Source: an uncultured Spirochaetales bacterium (lineage in GTDB: Bacteria; Spirochaetota; Spirochaetia; Sphaerochaetales; Sphaerochaetaceae). From it: a stretch of 64,000 bases of DNA. Below the pieces are notes generated by a model that did not search any database, was not told the DNA's origin, and saw only the letters and a list, made by a program, of their open reading frames with translations. The stretch's first letter is position 1; each line of letters opens with the position of its first letter. The stretch is taken from assembly GCA_949297785.1 (NCBI GenBank), contig CASFTW010000007.1:30110-94109 (forward strand), read 5' to 3'. The position numbers and the translations under genes are program-made. This document shows, one piece after another, positions 8,184-18,790 of this stretch.

Positions 8184-10757
8184 TCATTTCTGGCTTACGA
8201 CAACATTGTCACCGTCCATGCTTATGTGAACATCCTTTTCGGTTGTGAGAGTACCTGAAAGCATCGCCTTGGCAAGCGGGTTCTCGATCTCATTCTGTAT
8301 TGCCCTTCTGATAGGACGTGCACCGAATGTGGGATCGAAGCCCACACGGCCGATGAACGCAGCCACACTGTCATCCCAGGTAAGGTTATAACCTCTCTTC
8401 TCAAGACGTTCTCTGAGCGTCTCGAGCTGAAGCGTGACAATCTTCTCGATCTGGGCCTTGCCGAGCGGATTGAATACAATGATCTCATCGATTCTGTTGA
8501 TGAACTCAGGCTTGAAGCTGGCTTCGATGATTGAAAGGATCTTCTCCTTGTCAACGTTTCCACCGCTTGCAAGTATCTCCTGAGAACCCAGGTTGCTAGT
8601 CATGATGATAATGGTATTCGTAAAATCCACAACACGCCCCTGCCCGTCTGTCAGACGGCCGTCATCAAGCACCTGGAGAAGAACATTGAACACATCGGGA
8701 TGTGCCTTCTCAATCTCATCAAAGAGAATTACCGAATACGGTCTTCTCCTGACGACTTCGGTCAGCTGACCGCCCTGATCGTAGCCGACGTATCCCGGGG
8801 GTGCACCGATAAGTCTCGATACAGAGTGCTTCTCCATGTACTCGGACATATCGATTCTGGTAAGAGCTTTCTCATCATCAAACAGGAAGGAGGCAAGCTT
8901 CTTTGCAAGCAGAGTCTTACCTACTCCCGTAGGACCTGCGAACAGGAAAGAACCGAGCGGTCTGTGCTCATCTGCAATACCGGTCTTGTTACGTCTGATC
9001 GCATTTGAGACAGCATTGATTGCCGTATCCTGTCCGATGACTTCCTTTGAAAGTGTGTCCTCAAGATGCAGGTACTTGTCCATTTCGGAAGAAAGCATCT
9101 TTGCCACAGGCACTCCTGTCCAGGAAGAGACTATGCGCGCGATATCATCTTCCGTGACCTCTTCACGGAGCAGACGATGATCTTCCTTCTGAATCTCATT
9201 AAGGGCATCTTCCTTTGCCTTGATCTCTTTCTGCTTTGCAGGAATCAGGGCATACTTGATCTCGGCTGCCCTGTTGAGATTCCCTTCTCTTTCGCACAGC
9301 TGCTGTTCATTTGACAGCTTCTCTATCTCGCTTTTCAGCTCCTTCACGCCTGTGATGGCATTCTTCTCGTTGGTCCACTGCAGATGCATCGCATCGTGCT
9401 TGCTCTTGAGCTCCGCAAGCTCAGCCTCGATTTTCTCAAGCCTTTCCCTGCTGGCTTCATCAGTCTCACGGGAAAGAGCGCTCTTCTCAACGGAAAGCTG
9501 CAGCATTTTCCTGTCAATCTTGTCAAGCTCCACCGGCTGGGATTCAATCTCCATCTTCAGCTGGCTTGCAGCCTCGTCCACAAGATCGATGGCCTTGTCA
9601 GGAAGGAAACGGTTCGTGATGTACCTGTCAGACAGCGTTGCGGCTGCAACAAGCGCCTCATCCTTGATCCTGACACCATGATGCACCTCATACCTCGGCT
9701 GAAGACCACGAAGGATCGCAATCGTATCCTCAACAGTAGGTTCCTTCGTATATACAGGCTGGAAACGGCGTTCAAGTGCCTTATCGCTTTCTATATACTT
9801 CCTGTATTCATCAAGGGTTGTCGCACCGATGGCATGAAGCTCACCGCGGGCAAGAGCCGGCTTGATCAGGTTGGACGCATCAGTGCTGCCTTCCGCCGCC
9901 CCTGCACCTACGATCGTATGAAGCTCATCAATGAAGAGAATGACTTCACCTTCACTCTTTGCGACTTCATTGATCACACCCTTGAGACGTTCCTCAAACT
10001 CGCCGCGGAACTTGGCACCGGCAACAAGAGAGCCCATATCGAGGCTGAGAAGGCGCTTTGTCTTCAGAGACTCAGGCACATCGCCTTTTGCGATACGCTG
10101 GGCAAGGCCTTCCACAATTGCAGTCTTGCCGACACCGGGTTCACCGATAAGAACAGGGTTGTTCTTCGTCTTTCTGCACAGGACCTGCATCACACGTCTT
10201 ATTTCCTCATCACGTCCGATGACAGGATCCATCTTTCCTTCCCTTGCAAGGGAGGTCAGATCCTTGCAGTACTTCTTGAGTGTCTGGAAGCTCTGCTCGG
10301 GATCCTGATTTGTGATCCTCTCGCTTCCGCGGACTTCCTTCAAAGCCTTCATAAGAGCTTCTTTGGAAATTCCGAGATGAATGAAAACCTCTCTTTCAGG
10401 ACAGTCCACTTCCATCACGGCAAGAAGAAAATGCTCGGCCGAAGTATATTCATCCTTGAAATCCATGCGGATCTTGTCCGCTTTGTTGAATGCATCATAC
10501 GCATTCTGGGAAAGACTGCGCTGAACAGGACCATATGCCTTTGGAAGGGAATCCACAATCTTCCTCATTTCAGCTTCAAGCGAGGAAGAGGAAACACCTA
10601 TCTTGTCGATAAGCGGCCTGACTATCCCCTCCTTCTGCGCAAGCAGTGCAACGAGGATATGAGCTATCTCAAGCTGACTGTGATTCTGTTCTCCTGCATA
10701 CTGGTTGGCTGTTTCCACAGCTTCCTGCAGTTTAACCGTAAATTTATTGAAATCCAT
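8184..10757 (-). CDS. clpB: ATP-dependent disaggregase ClpB
   Basis: At 857 residues this is a full-length ClpB. It has the N-terminal Clp repeat domain (residues 1-150), a first AAA module with Walker A G-E-P-G-V-G-K-T near 205 and D-E-L-H-T, a long coiled-coil M domain (about 400-530, rich in E/K/L heptads), and a second AAA module with G-P-T-G-V-G-K-T near 605 and the pore loop G-Y-V-G-Y. ClpB threads aggregated proteins through its hexamer and works with DnaK. The M domain separates it from ClpA/ClpC. GGAGGG sits 4 nt before the ATG. No CIRCE element is visible upstream. Confidence 0.97.
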   Translation of the reverse strand: MDFNKFTVKLQEAVETANQYAGEQNHSQLEIAHILVALLAQKEGIVRPLIDKIGVSSSSLEAEMRKIVDSLPKAYGPVQRSLSQNAYDAFNKADKIRMDFKDEYTSAEHFLLAVMEVDCPEREVFIHLGISKEALMKALKEVRGSERITNQDPEQSFQTLKKYCKDLTSLAREGKMDPVIGRDEEIRRVMQVLCRKTKNNPVLIGEPGVGKTAIVEGLAQRIAKGDVPESLKTKRLLSLDMGSLVAGAKFRGEFEERLKGVINEVAKSEGEVILFIDELHTIVGAGAAEGSTDASNLIKPALARGELHAIGATTLDEYRKYIESDKALERRFQPVYTKEPTVEDTIAILRGLQPRYEVHHGVRIKDEALVAAATLSDRYITNRFLPDKAIDLVDEAASQLKMEIESQPVELDKIDRKMLQLSVEKSALSRETDEASRERLEKIEAELAELKSKHDAMHLQWTNEKNAITGVKELKSEIEKLSNEQQLCEREGNLNRAAEIKYALIPAKQKEIKAKEDALNEIQKEDHRLLREEVTEDDIARIVSSWTGVPVAKMLSSEMDKYLHLEDTLSKEVIGQDTAINAVSNAIRRNKTGIADEHRPLGSFLFAGPTGVGKTLLAKKLASFLFDDEKALTRIDMSEYMEKHSVSRLIGAPPGYVGYDQGGQLTEVVRRRPYSVILFDEIEKAHPDVFNVLLQVLDDGRLTDGQGRVVDFTNTIIIMTSNLGSQEILASGGNVDKEKILSIIEASFKPEFINRIDEIIVFNPLGKAQIEKIVTLQLETLRERLEKRGYNLTWDDSVAAFIGRVGFDPTFGARPIRRAIQNEIENPLAKAMLSGTLTTEKDVHISMDGDNVVVSQK

Positions 10758-10856
10758 ATTATGCCCTCCATGACGGACAGGCTGCTCACAAGTCCTAAAT
10801 TAACAAGCGGCAAAGAAAACGGCAAGGAGAAAATTACGTGAAAGGAAAGAAAAATT

Positions 10857-11459
10857 TTACGCTTTCACCCGGTATGCTCCAAGGTATGTGGCAACAAAGT
10901 CCTTTGACTCATCTGCAGAGAAATTGCCAAGAAAAGCTATCTGGAAGCAGAACGCCTCAAGCAGCGTGAAAATATGGTTTGATACCTTGTTTATGTCACA
11001 CTGTATGATTTCCCCTGCCTTTATGCCTGCATTGAGCAGCCGTTTGAAAAGAATCGTGAGCTTGACTGTTCTTTTCATGATTATGGTCGAGAAGTCCACA
11101 TGATCCCTCTTGCTCTGCAGCATGACATCCATAAGTGACTGGAGCGCCGCCTCATTGTTGAGTGCCACGTCGATAATATCATTGCAGATAGCCTCGATAC
11201 GGTCGACACAACCGCCGAGCTTCTCATCCCAGGCCATCTGTCCGTAACGCAGGAACATACGCCCGGTGACCAGCTTTACAGCATAATAATAGATCTCGTC
11301 CTTGTCCTTGAAATACTGGTAAAGCGTGGGACGGGAAAGTCCACACTGCTCTGCAATCAGTGACAGATTGCTGTCCCTGTAGCCTTCCTTTGCAAAGACA
11401 TCCAGAGCCGTTTTGAGTATTTTGACCTTTCGTTCTTCGTGATCTATTTTCTTAGGCAT
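10857..11459 (-). CDS. TetR family transcriptional regulator
   Basis: The N-terminal part has the TetR helix-turn-helix: I-L-K-T-A-L-D-V-F-A-K-E-G-Y then L-S-R-P-T-L-Y-Q-Y-F-K-D-K-D-E-I. The remaining ~140 residues form the variable ligand domain. I prefer the ATG that begins M-P-K-K-I-D-H; a GTG 15 bases upstream is also possible, and neither has a strong ribosome binding site. A short palindrome at 11481-11494 just upstream suggests autoregulation. No divergent efflux gene is adjacent (the next gene leftwards is clpB on the same strand), so the target is not evident. Confidence 0.85.
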   Translation of the reverse strand: MPKKIDHEERKVKILKTALDVFAKEGYRDSNLSLIAEQCGLSRPTLYQYFKDKDEIYYYAVKLVTGRMFLRYGQMAWDEKLGGCVDRIEAICNDIIDVALNNEAALQSLMDVMLQSKRDHVDFSTIIMKRTVKLTILFKRLLNAGIKAGEIIQCDINKVSNHIFTLLEAFCFQIAFLGNFSADESKDFVATYLGAYRVKA

Positions 11460-11480
11460 GCTGACATAATACACCCTGAG

Positions 11481-11494
11481 TGTCTAAAAAGACA
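11481..11494. promoter_or_regulatory. Candidate TetR operator
   Basis: Perfect dyad TGTCT-AAAA-AGACA ends 22 nt upstream of the preferred tetR start, where a repressor would block transcription. Confidence 0.4.
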
Positions 11495-11555
11495 AGAATT
11501 AATTTAGTGTTAACAAAAAAATATTCAAATTCATGTTTTCATTCAGAAGCAATCC

Positions 11556-12494
11556 TCAGAACAGAGGCAGCACACCGTCGTCATCCTTGAGGAAAGACTT
11601 CTGCACGCCCCGGATTATCTCATCGCCATCGCTCACGCACCCGATGAGCAGAGGAGAAGACGGATCATGTTTCCTGTAATTCTCCTCTGCCTTTCTGAAA
11701 TCTGTGTTCGCATAGCAGTATCTGCATCCGTTCGGGCAGGAATCATATGCGCCTATGTCACGGGATTCAATACAGTGACAGCCTTTTCTCATTCCCCTGT
11801 GCCTGAGATGGCGGAAGTCCGCATTGTTCGCTCTGCCCAGGATTTCAAGTGTCATGCAGCCGGACCTGTGGATCCCGTAGCGGGAATAATCGGCATCAGT
11901 GCCGCATGTCTGGATATGAATCCCGTTTTCAGCAGCGATTCTTCCAAGTCCGCAGGCAAGCATATCCATCTCAGCCAGAGAAAGAGGAATCAGGGATGGA
12001 AAATTGTATTCAAGCTTCCTGTACATCTCCACGAAACTGAAAATGCACCTGTCAATATGAGGAGCAAGCTTTCCGGCCATATAACTGAAAGTTTCAAGAT
12101 GTCTTTCCACTGTGTATTCCCCACTCAGCAAAACCGGGTCATAGCGCCATGCGACCCTTTGTCTGCCAACTGCAAGAGACAATGCGGCAAGAGTTTGGAT
12201 GCTTTCATCTACCAGCGGCACATTCTGTTCTATATCCCTCCCGTATGCAGTGATGGTATAGAAGAAATAAGTATTGAATCTGTCTGTGATCTCTCTAAGA
12301 TGCGGCAGGATCGGACGGTAGTTCTTCGAACAGAAGACAACGCAATCCACGACAGATGGATCAAGTTCATACCTTATTATTTTAGACGGAAAGAGAGGGT
12401 TTCGAGTGTACACAAAGCCCTGCCTGAATCTCTCAAGCAGCCAGGGTGTGTAATACTGGACAGTATCAGTTCTTCCGCCTGTATTGATGATCAT
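11556..12494 (-). CDS. DUF1848 family protein
   Basis: The 312 residues follow the DUF1848 pattern: an N-terminal G-R-T-D strand, then Y-T-R-N-P (about 34-38), an F-Y-T-I-T-A-Y-G segment, R-Y-D-P near 118 and a Cys-rich C-terminus (C-H-C and S-C-P-N-G-C-R-Y-C-Y-A-N). The cysteines near 260-285 could bind a metal or Fe-S cluster, in line with the family's suspected radical-SAM-like relation, but no function is established. The family usually has W-T-K-N-P where this has C-S-K-N-Y. It is divergent from the DUF4954 gene with ~100 bases between them. Confidence 0.75.
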   Translation of the reverse strand: MIINTGGRTDTVQYYTPWLLERFRQGFVYTRNPLFPSKIIRYELDPSVVDCVVFCSKNYRPILPHLREITDRFNTYFFYTITAYGRDIEQNVPLVDESIQTLAALSLAVGRQRVAWRYDPVLLSGEYTVERHLETFSYMAGKLAPHIDRCIFSFVEMYRKLEYNFPSLIPLSLAEMDMLACGLGRIAAENGIHIQTCGTDADYSRYGIHRSGCMTLEILGRANNADFRHLRHRGMRKGCHCIESRDIGAYDSCPNGCRYCYANTDFRKAEENYRKHDPSSPLLIGCVSDGDEIIRGVQKSFLKDDDGVLPLF

Positions 12495-12596
12495 GGTGGG
12501 AATTATAAGACAAAATAGCTTTTCATTATACTGTTTTTATCATTCTCACCCTCCACTTCTCTTGAAACGCAAATCTTAAAGAAAGAAAATTTTTCC

Positions 12597-14750
12597 ATGA
12601 AAGACATAAACCGCGTAAGCATTGTTGATAAGAAAGGATTCGGTTCATCATTCGTAAGCACGGAATTCCTGCACAAGGAAGAAGATGAATTTCTTTTCCG
12701 TTTCCGCCAGGTCCCGATGGACGGGTACAGAAAACTCACAGAGGAAGAAACAGACAAACTGAAAGCTAACGGCAACGAAGCCTCATCCTGGGATGATATT
12801 CTTGTAAAAGACCCGTTTGATCCTTCCCTTGTAAAAAGGAACACGTTTTACGGACTGTGCCGTCTTGGACCGTTTGAAGACAGGATGCTGGCTTTCCACG
12901 ATTTCTACATGCCGATCGGCATCACTGATTCCACAGTGATCAGCAGCGACATACTGTCAGACTGCGCTGTCCATCACTGCCACTATATAAGCCACTACAT
13001 AATAGGAAAAGAATCAATAATATACAGAGTCGGAGAACTGCAGACAACGAATCACGCAAAGTTCGGCGTCGGTGTCATCAAGGAAGGAGAAAGTGAGGAT
13101 CTCCGCATCAGCATCAGCGTGATGAATGAAGCCGGGGGACGCGAGATCCTCCCATTTGTCGGCATGAACACGGCAGATGCGTATATATGGGCAAAATACA
13201 GGGACAGGAAAACCCTCATGAAAAGGCTGACGGTCTTCACCGAAAACACTGTTCCATTCAGACGCGGTGTTTACGGTATCGTGGGACAGCACTGTGTGAT
13301 AAAAAGCTGTCACATTATAAAGGACGTCAACTTCGGGCCGGCTGCATATGTCAAAGGCTGCAACAAACTGAAGAACCTGACAGTCGACTCAAGCGAGGAA
13401 GAACCCGTCCAGCTCGGAGAGGGAATCGAGCTGGTAAACGGAATAATCGGAAGAGGATGCAGAGTATTCTACGGCTGCAAGGCCATACGCTTTGTCATGG
13501 CAAGCCACAGCAATCTGAAATATGGTGCACGTCTTATTCATTCCTATCTCGGCGACAACAGCACTGTAAGCTGCTGTGAAGTCCTGAACAATCTCATCTT
13601 CCCATTTCATGAAGAACACCATAACAACTCGTTCCTGATCGCATCCCTTATCAAAGGGCAGAGCAACATGGCGGCAGGCGCGACTGTGGGCTCAAACCAC
13701 AACTCAAGGGGCAACGACGGTGAGCTGTGTGCAGGCAGAGGCTTCTGGCCCGCTCTTTCCACAACGCTGAAACATGACAGCTGCTTTGCATCATTCTGTC
13801 TCATCACAAAAGGCAATTACCCCGCCGAACTCTGCGTTCCCCTTCCTTTCTCCATGGTAACGGACAACTCACAGAAAGGGAGACGGGAAGTGATGCCGGC
13901 ATACTGGTGGATGTACAACATGTATGCACTTGCGAGAAACAGCTGGAAATTCTCAAACAGGGACAGGAGAATTGAAAAACCTGTATCAATTGAAACAGAT
14001 TTTCTCGCGCCGGACACTGTCAATGAGATCATAAATGCCGTTTCGCTCATGGAACTGTGGACAGGCAGAAGTGCACTGGAAGAAGAAAACAGCGACGAAT
14101 ACTGCCGGCAGTATGGCAGAAGCCTGCTCAGGAAAGGAGAAAAACTTCGTTTTGAAGTGCTTTCTGACACTATTGAGCACTCACCATTCCCTGTGCGTAT
14201 TCTCAAGCCGGTCAAGGCTTATGCTGCCTACCATGATATGCTGCTCTTCTATGGGATGAAGACTCTTTCGAAATGGGCTGATGATCATGATCTTACGGCA
14301 CAGGATGTGCTTACGGATTTCCATAGCAGTGAAATTGAACCATTTGAGAATATCGGGGGACAGCTTGTAAGCTCAGCACGTCTTGAAAAGCTCCTTTCAG
14401 ATATTGAGCGCGGGAGAATAAACTCATGGGATGAAGTGCATGCTGAATACAGACATCTGGCAGAAGTATATGAAGAAGACAGACTGCGTCATGCAATAGC
14501 CGTTCTTGAGTATCTGGCAGAAAATGAAGAGAAGAGCATAAAAGACCTGCTGCCGATATGGGATGAAAAATGCACAGATCTGAATGCCTGGATAAAAAAG
14601 GAAGCCATCCATACGAAACAGAAGGATTACGAGAATGAATTCCGCTGGGTCACATACCGCAACAGGGAAGAAAGGGAAGCCGTGCTTGGCGGCAAAATAA
14701 CTTCAGTCAAATTCACGCTGCCGCACTATGACGGATTCAGGAAAAAATGA
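12597..14750 (+). CDS. DUF4954 protein with left-handed beta-helix
   Basis: This 717-residue protein matches DUF4954, a family I know mainly from spirochaetes and Bacteroidetes. Residues about 215-420 contain degenerate hexapeptide-type turns (V-G-Q-H-C-V-I-K-S-C-H, G-R-G-C-R-V-F-Y, Y-G-A-R-L-I-H-S-Y-L-G) that would build a left-handed beta-helix like those of nucleotidyltransferase/acyltransferase enzymes, followed by a conserved N-H-N-S-R-G-N-D-G-E-L loop. The C-terminal 250 residues look helical. A sugar-nucleotide or acyl-transfer role is possible but unproven. There is no strong ribosome binding site. Confidence 0.8.
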   Translation: MKDINRVSIVDKKGFGSSFVSTEFLHKEEDEFLFRFRQVPMDGYRKLTEEETDKLKANGNEASSWDDILVKDPFDPSLVKRNTFYGLCRLGPFEDRMLAFHDFYMPIGITDSTVISSDILSDCAVHHCHYISHYIIGKESIIYRVGELQTTNHAKFGVGVIKEGESEDLRISISVMNEAGGREILPFVGMNTADAYIWAKYRDRKTLMKRLTVFTENTVPFRRGVYGIVGQHCVIKSCHIIKDVNFGPAAYVKGCNKLKNLTVDSSEEEPVQLGEGIELVNGIIGRGCRVFYGCKAIRFVMASHSNLKYGARLIHSYLGDNSTVSCCEVLNNLIFPFHEEHHNNSFLIASLIKGQSNMAAGATVGSNHNSRGNDGELCAGRGFWPALSTTLKHDSCFASFCLITKGNYPAELCVPLPFSMVTDNSQKGRREVMPAYWWMYNMYALARNSWKFSNRDRRIEKPVSIETDFLAPDTVNEIINAVSLMELWTGRSALEEENSDEYCRQYGRSLLRKGEKLRFEVLSDTIEHSPFPVRILKPVKAYAAYHDMLLFYGMKTLSKWADDHDLTAQDVLTDFHSSEIEPFENIGGQLVSSARLEKLLSDIERGRINSWDEVHAEYRHLAEVYEEDRLRHAIAVLEYLAENEEKSIKDLLPIWDEKCTDLNAWIKKEAIHTKQKDYENEFRWVTYRNREEREAVLGGKITSVKFTLPHYDGFRKK

Positions 14751-14756
14751 TCAGAT

Positions 14757-14781
14757 CCGGCATGCCGTGATCGCATGCCGG
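14757..14781. terminator. Hairpin between convergent DUF4954 and GH65 genes
   Basis: Nine-base arms CCGGCATGC and GCATGCCGG with a 7-nt loop. On the minus strand a T6 tract lies 8 nt after the stem, so it could end the sugar operon. Confidence 0.6.
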
Positions 14782-14787
14782 AGACTT

Positions 14788-17010
14788 TCAGGCAACAGGA
14801 CCAATAGTGCATTTCTTACCATGGACCAGAATCTCACAAGGTTTTCCGGATGTAAATGCTGCACCATTCTCATTTACACTCACAGTGATGATGTTTCCAC
14901 GGAAATTCACATTGAAACCATACGCCCTCCACTGCTCAGGCAGTATCGGGGCAAACGAAGGAAGGCCATCCTGTATGCAGAAACCGCCCAGCCCCTTGAA
15001 TATTGTCAGGTAGCTTCCACCCATATTCGCCGTGTGTATTCCGTCTCTCGTATTGCCGTGACTGTCTTCAAGATCAATCTCGCTTGAGGATCCGAAATAA
15101 GAAAGACCTTCATCGACAAGCCCGAGAGCAAAAGACTGAAGGGCGAATATGCACTTCGAGAGCGACGAATCATGAGTTGTGACACTCTCGTAATAACGTA
15201 TTGAATTCAGCATCCTTTTCCTTGTCGTATATTGCGGATACAGGAGATGAGCAAGAACAGTATCGGCCTGCTTGCATACCTGCCGGCGGTACAGGTAAAG
15301 AGGATGGTAATGCAGCAGCATCGGCCTCTTGTCATGCGGAACACCTGAAAGATCCAGCCTTTTCTTGTACAGAAAAGAATCATCCTGGGCATCGACATCC
15401 TTCTCACCGTCATGAGGAAGATATATCTGTCCGGCTGCTTTTGCAAACTCATCCAGCATCTCATCACTGTAATTGAAGGACAGGTGTTTCCCCCTGCCAG
15501 TGAAGTCTTTCATCAAAGCTGCGGTTTTCTCGAAATCATATCTGGCACAGCAGTTTGTATAAAAGTTATTGTTCACTATGCAGGTGTATTCATCAGGTCC
15601 CGTCACATCGTGGATCTCGAAACCCCGTGGTGTATACACTCCGGTATCGAGCCAGAGCAGGCAGATTTCATAAAGCATTTCAAGGCCCATGCTGATCATG
15701 AAGTCCTCATCACCGCTCATCTCATAGTATTCGATCACGGCATGTGCCACAGCCCCGTTGATATGATACTGGGCAGTACCGGATGGAAAGTAGCCGCTGC
15801 ACTCTTCTCCGTTTATCGTACGCCAGGGATAAAGAGCTCCAGACTCATGTCCGAGAATACGCGCGTTCGCCCTTGCCTTGTCCAGCATTCGGTAGCGGTA
15901 AGTGAGCAGATTGCGCGAAAGAGATGGCATGATCAGAGAGAAGATCGGCTGGACATACATCTCGGTATCCCAGAAATAATGACCTTCATAGCCTTCTCCG
16001 GACAAGCCCTTTGCCGCAAGATGGCAGAAACCATCCCGGCCTGCAGACTGCAGCAGGGAAAAGAGATTGTAGTTGATGGCGCTCTCAAGCCGGTCATCAC
16101 CCTCAAGGAAGAATCCGGTTCTGTGCCAGAAATCCGACATATAATTTTTCTGCTTTTCAGCAAGGCCGTCGTAAGTTAGACTGAGTGCACTCTGCAGCTC
16201 ATCAAGTGCGGCCTGATCCGTATCGCGGCAGCGTACAGAATCGGCAAACGAGACCAGACGTGTGAAAGTAAAGCCTTTTTCATTTGATATGCTGAATTTT
16301 CTCTCTGCGACATCATCATTCACGAAAAGACTCATGGCAGCAGAAGATATATTGTCATGCACGGCACTTGAGACTTCAATGCCGGATGTGTTTGTCCTCA
16401 CTTTCACAAGAGAAATGGAATCACCCTTTATAACTGTCTCCACGATGGAAAGGAAATCTCCGGCTTCAGAAGCAAGACGCGGGTCGGATGAATCATGAAA
16501 ATTGGAGACCTTGCTGTGATGTCCGGTCACGACTGTGAAATCATGACGGCTGCTGCCTGTGACCCGGCAGCGTAAGGCGAAAACACCGGGAAGGACAAAT
16601 GAGCAGAATCTCTCATAGACAAGAGAGACAGAACTCCCGTCCTTGAGAAAAAAGGTGAAAGCTCTGGATACAGTGCCGCAATCAAGATCCGCACTCCGTT
16701 CATACGCACCGCGCACTGTCACAAGTTCTCCATCCGCCCATATCCTTATATCCTGCACCTCTGCAAGATTGACTATTGTCTGTTTTCTGTCGACAAGTCC
16801 GTAAAGCGGTTCCGCCTGACTCATTGAAGTTATGTCATACACTCCGTTTATGTAACAGCCCCTGACTGACCTCACATCACAGCAATATCCCTCCTCAAAA
16901 GCCCCTCTGATCCCTATATATCCGTTTGCAGTATGGAAAACAGACTCACCCTGTTCGAGATCGTGTCTGTCCACGTGATCATATTTTCTCACTATTTTTC
17001 TGTTTCTCAT
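14788..17010 (-). CDS. GH65 disaccharide phosphorylase (kojibiose/maltose phosphorylase family)
   Basis: At 740 residues this is a full-length GH65 enzyme. It has the N-terminal beta-sandwich (E-S-V-F-H-T-A-N-G-Y-I-G-I-R-G), a linker, and the (alpha/alpha)6 catalytic barrel with Y-F-W-D-T-E near 340 and the general acid Glu in V-T-G-P-D-E-Y-T near 473. The phosphate-binding H-G and S-L-S segments are present (T-T-H-D-S-S-L-S). It phosphorolyses an alpha-linked glucose disaccharide to beta-glucose-1-phosphate and glucose in the cytoplasm; the linkage cannot be read here. It is the last gene of the ABC importer operon and overlaps the permease stop, so the imported sugar is its likely substrate. 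No beta-phosphoglucomutase is adjacent. Confidence 0.9.
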   Translation of the reverse strand: MRNRKIVRKYDHVDRHDLEQGESVFHTANGYIGIRGAFEEGYCCDVRSVRGCYINGVYDITSMSQAEPLYGLVDRKQTIVNLAEVQDIRIWADGELVTVRGAYERSADLDCGTVSRAFTFFLKDGSSVSLVYERFCSFVLPGVFALRCRVTGSSRHDFTVVTGHHSKVSNFHDSSDPRLASEAGDFLSIVETVIKGDSISLVKVRTNTSGIEVSSAVHDNISSAAMSLFVNDDVAERKFSISNEKGFTFTRLVSFADSVRCRDTDQAALDELQSALSLTYDGLAEKQKNYMSDFWHRTGFFLEGDDRLESAINYNLFSLLQSAGRDGFCHLAAKGLSGEGYEGHYFWDTEMYVQPIFSLIMPSLSRNLLTYRYRMLDKARANARILGHESGALYPWRTINGEECSGYFPSGTAQYHINGAVAHAVIEYYEMSGDEDFMISMGLEMLYEICLLWLDTGVYTPRGFEIHDVTGPDEYTCIVNNNFYTNCCARYDFEKTAALMKDFTGRGKHLSFNYSDEMLDEFAKAAGQIYLPHDGEKDVDAQDDSFLYKKRLDLSGVPHDKRPMLLHYHPLYLYRRQVCKQADTVLAHLLYPQYTTRKRMLNSIRYYESVTTHDSSLSKCIFALQSFALGLVDEGLSYFGSSSEIDLEDSHGNTRDGIHTANMGGSYLTIFKGLGGFCIQDGLPSFAPILPEQWRAYGFNVNFRGNIITVSVNENGAAFTSGKPCEILVHGKKCTIGPVA

Positions 17011-17852
17011 TTCACTGCTCCGGCTACAACGCCCTTTATGATGTATTTCTGGGCACAGAAATAGAAAATGACAACGGGGATGATCGTCAGCGTGAGGCCG
17101 GCCATGGCCTCATTCCACTGTATTGTGAAAACCCCGAAGAAACTGCTTGTGGAAAGAGGAATCGTCCTCAGGTCCTTTCCGTTGAGCACAAGGGATGGAA
17201 GCAGATAATCATTCCATATCCAGATGATGTCAAGAATGATCACAGTCATTATCGTTGGTTTCATTATCGGAAATGAAATGCGGAAAAACACGCCAAACCG
17301 GCTGCATCCGTCAAGCGTGGCCGCCTCCTCAAGTGAAACGGGAATGCTCTTCACAAAGCCGTGAAAAAGGAATACTGCAAGAGACATGCCGAAACCGATA
17401 TACATGAAGACAATGCCGTAACGGGTATTGAGAACAGGAATGCCAAGGTATTCCCTTGACCACTTCATCATCTGTACAAGAGGCATCATGAGAGTGTGGA
17501 AAGGAATGAGCATTGTCGCCACGAAGGCAAAATAAAGGAACCGGCTTTTCCTGTCATCGGTGCGTGCAAGCATCCATGCACACATGGAAGAGAAAATTAC
17601 GATGAAGAAAACGGAGACAACAGTGACAAGGAGCGAATTCATGAAGCTTGTCAGGAAGTTCATTCTCTCTATCGCCTCGGCATAGTTCTCTATCCTCAGC
17701 ACAGATGGGAATGCGACAGGACTCATATAAAGCTCCGCCCTGTTCTTGAAACTGTTGATGACCATGATGTAAAGGGGAATGAGGAAACACAGGCCAAGAA
17801 GCATCATCAGAGCGGACGCAGCTGTGGAAAGAACTTTTCTTCCGGCTTTCAT
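17007..17852 (-). CDS. ABC sugar transporter permease (MalG type)
   Basis: The 281-residue protein has six hydrophobic segments. The EAA loop, V-S-L-E-E-A-A-T-L-D-G-C-S-R-F-G, lies near residue 188 and contacts the ATPase. The start P-L-Y-I-M-V-I-N-S-F-K is typical of MalG/UgpE-type permeases. Its start overlaps the MalF-type gene stop. No ATPase gene is in the operon, so a shared MsiK/UgpC-like ATPase encoded elsewhere is implied, as is common for CUT1 systems. Confidence 0.93.
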   Translation of the reverse strand: MKAGRKVLSTAASALMMLLGLCFLIPLYIMVINSFKNRAELYMSPVAFPSVLRIENYAEAIERMNFLTSFMNSLLVTVVSVFFIVIFSSMCAWMLARTDDRKSRFLYFAFVATMLIPFHTLMMPLVQMMKWSREYLGIPVLNTRYGIVFMYIGFGMSLAVFLFHGFVKSIPVSLEEAATLDGCSRFGVFFRISFPIMKPTIMTVIILDIIWIWNDYLLPSLVLNGKDLRTIPLSTSSFFGVFTIQWNEAMAGLTLTIIPVVIFYFCAQKYIIKGVVAGAVK

Positions 17853-18730
17853 AACTGCACCTCCTTTCTCTTCGTAATAGCAACCTGTGTGAGAGTGACA
17901 ATGGCAACAAGGAAGAAGAATATGATTGCCTTTGCCTGTCCATAACCGTATCTGTTGTAACTGAAGATCTCATTGTAGATATTCATCGCGAAAAGCTCCG
18001 TCGCATTGGCAGGACCGCCTCCTGTCAGAGCCAGGTTTATATCGTAAATCTTGAAGCAGTTGGAAAGTGTGTAGAAAATGCAGACAGTAACTGCAGGCAT
18101 GATGAGAGGAAACGTTATCCTGAAAAAACGGGTGAAGGCACCGGCTCCGTCTATCTTCGCGGCTTCGATCAGATCATCAGGGACGCTCTGCAGCCCGGTT
18201 ATGTAGATTATCATGACATAACCTGCCATCTGCCAGGTCATGACAACAACAAGGGAGAAAAGCGCAAAATGAGGATCAAGCAGCCAGTTGAAGAAGATTC
18301 CTGTCCATCCTGTAATCTCCCCGATTGAGCGGAAAGTATCGGAAAGGATGAACTTCCAGATGTAGCCGAGGATAAGACCTCCGATAAGATTCGGCATGAA
18401 GAACATCGTTCTTGCCACATTGCTTCCCTTAAGCTTTGCAGTGACCAGAAGCGCAAGCGCCAGACCGGTCACATTGATCGTGACAACCGCCATGAGAGTA
18501 AAAGCGAGTGTATGCACTGCACTTGCAATGAATCTTTCATCAGTGAAGATGCGTTTGAAGTTGTCCAGACCGACAAATGTCATCGGATTGAGCGCGATGC
18601 CGTCCCAGTCCACGAAAGAATAGCCGATTCCTATCACGAAAGGCACGATGACCACCAGAAAGAATGCAAAGGTCGCAGGCAGAGTGAATACAAGATAGAT
18701 AAGTCTTTCATTCTTTCTGTTGGTTACCAT
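17849..18730 (-). CDS. ABC sugar transporter permease (MalF type)
   Basis: This 293-residue start is chosen at 18730 because AAAGGAGGAG lies a few bases upstream; an earlier in-frame ATG would lengthen it by 19 residues without a site. There are six membrane segments and the EAA loop V-P-D-D-L-I-E-A-A-K-I-D-G-A. N-terminal L-P-A-T-F-A-F-F-L-V-V-I-V-P-F matches MalF/UgpA-type CUT1 permeases. It pairs with the downstream permease to form the membrane channel. Confidence 0.93.
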   Translation of the reverse strand: MVTNRKNERLIYLVFTLPATFAFFLVVIVPFVIGIGYSFVDWDGIALNPMTFVGLDNFKRIFTDERFIASAVHTLAFTLMAVVTINVTGLALALLVTAKLKGSNVARTMFFMPNLIGGLILGYIWKFILSDTFRSIGEITGWTGIFFNWLLDPHFALFSLVVVMTWQMAGYVMIIYITGLQSVPDDLIEAAKIDGAGAFTRFFRITFPLIMPAVTVCIFYTLSNCFKIYDINLALTGGGPANATELFAMNIYNEIFSYNRYGYGQAKAIIFFFLVAIVTLTQVAITKRKEVQL

Positions 18731-18748
18731 ACTTCTCCTCCTTTTCAA

Positions 18749-18778
18749 TGCAGGGCCTGCCGTGAGACAGACCCTGCA
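18749..18778 (-). promoter_or_regulatory. Intercistronic hairpin in the sugar operon
   Basis: Arms TGCAGGG and CCCTGCA (perfect, 16-nt loop) sit between the binding-protein stop and the permease ribosome binding site. Such hairpins commonly protect the binding-protein message and lower permease output. Confidence 0.5.
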
Positions 18779-18790
18779 GGATATCATCTG

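Noticed and set aside
9384..10841. A 485-codon plus-strand frame opposite clpB
   Set aside because: ClpB is complete and strongly conserved on the other strand; the opposite frame has no recognised domain and reflects codon bias.
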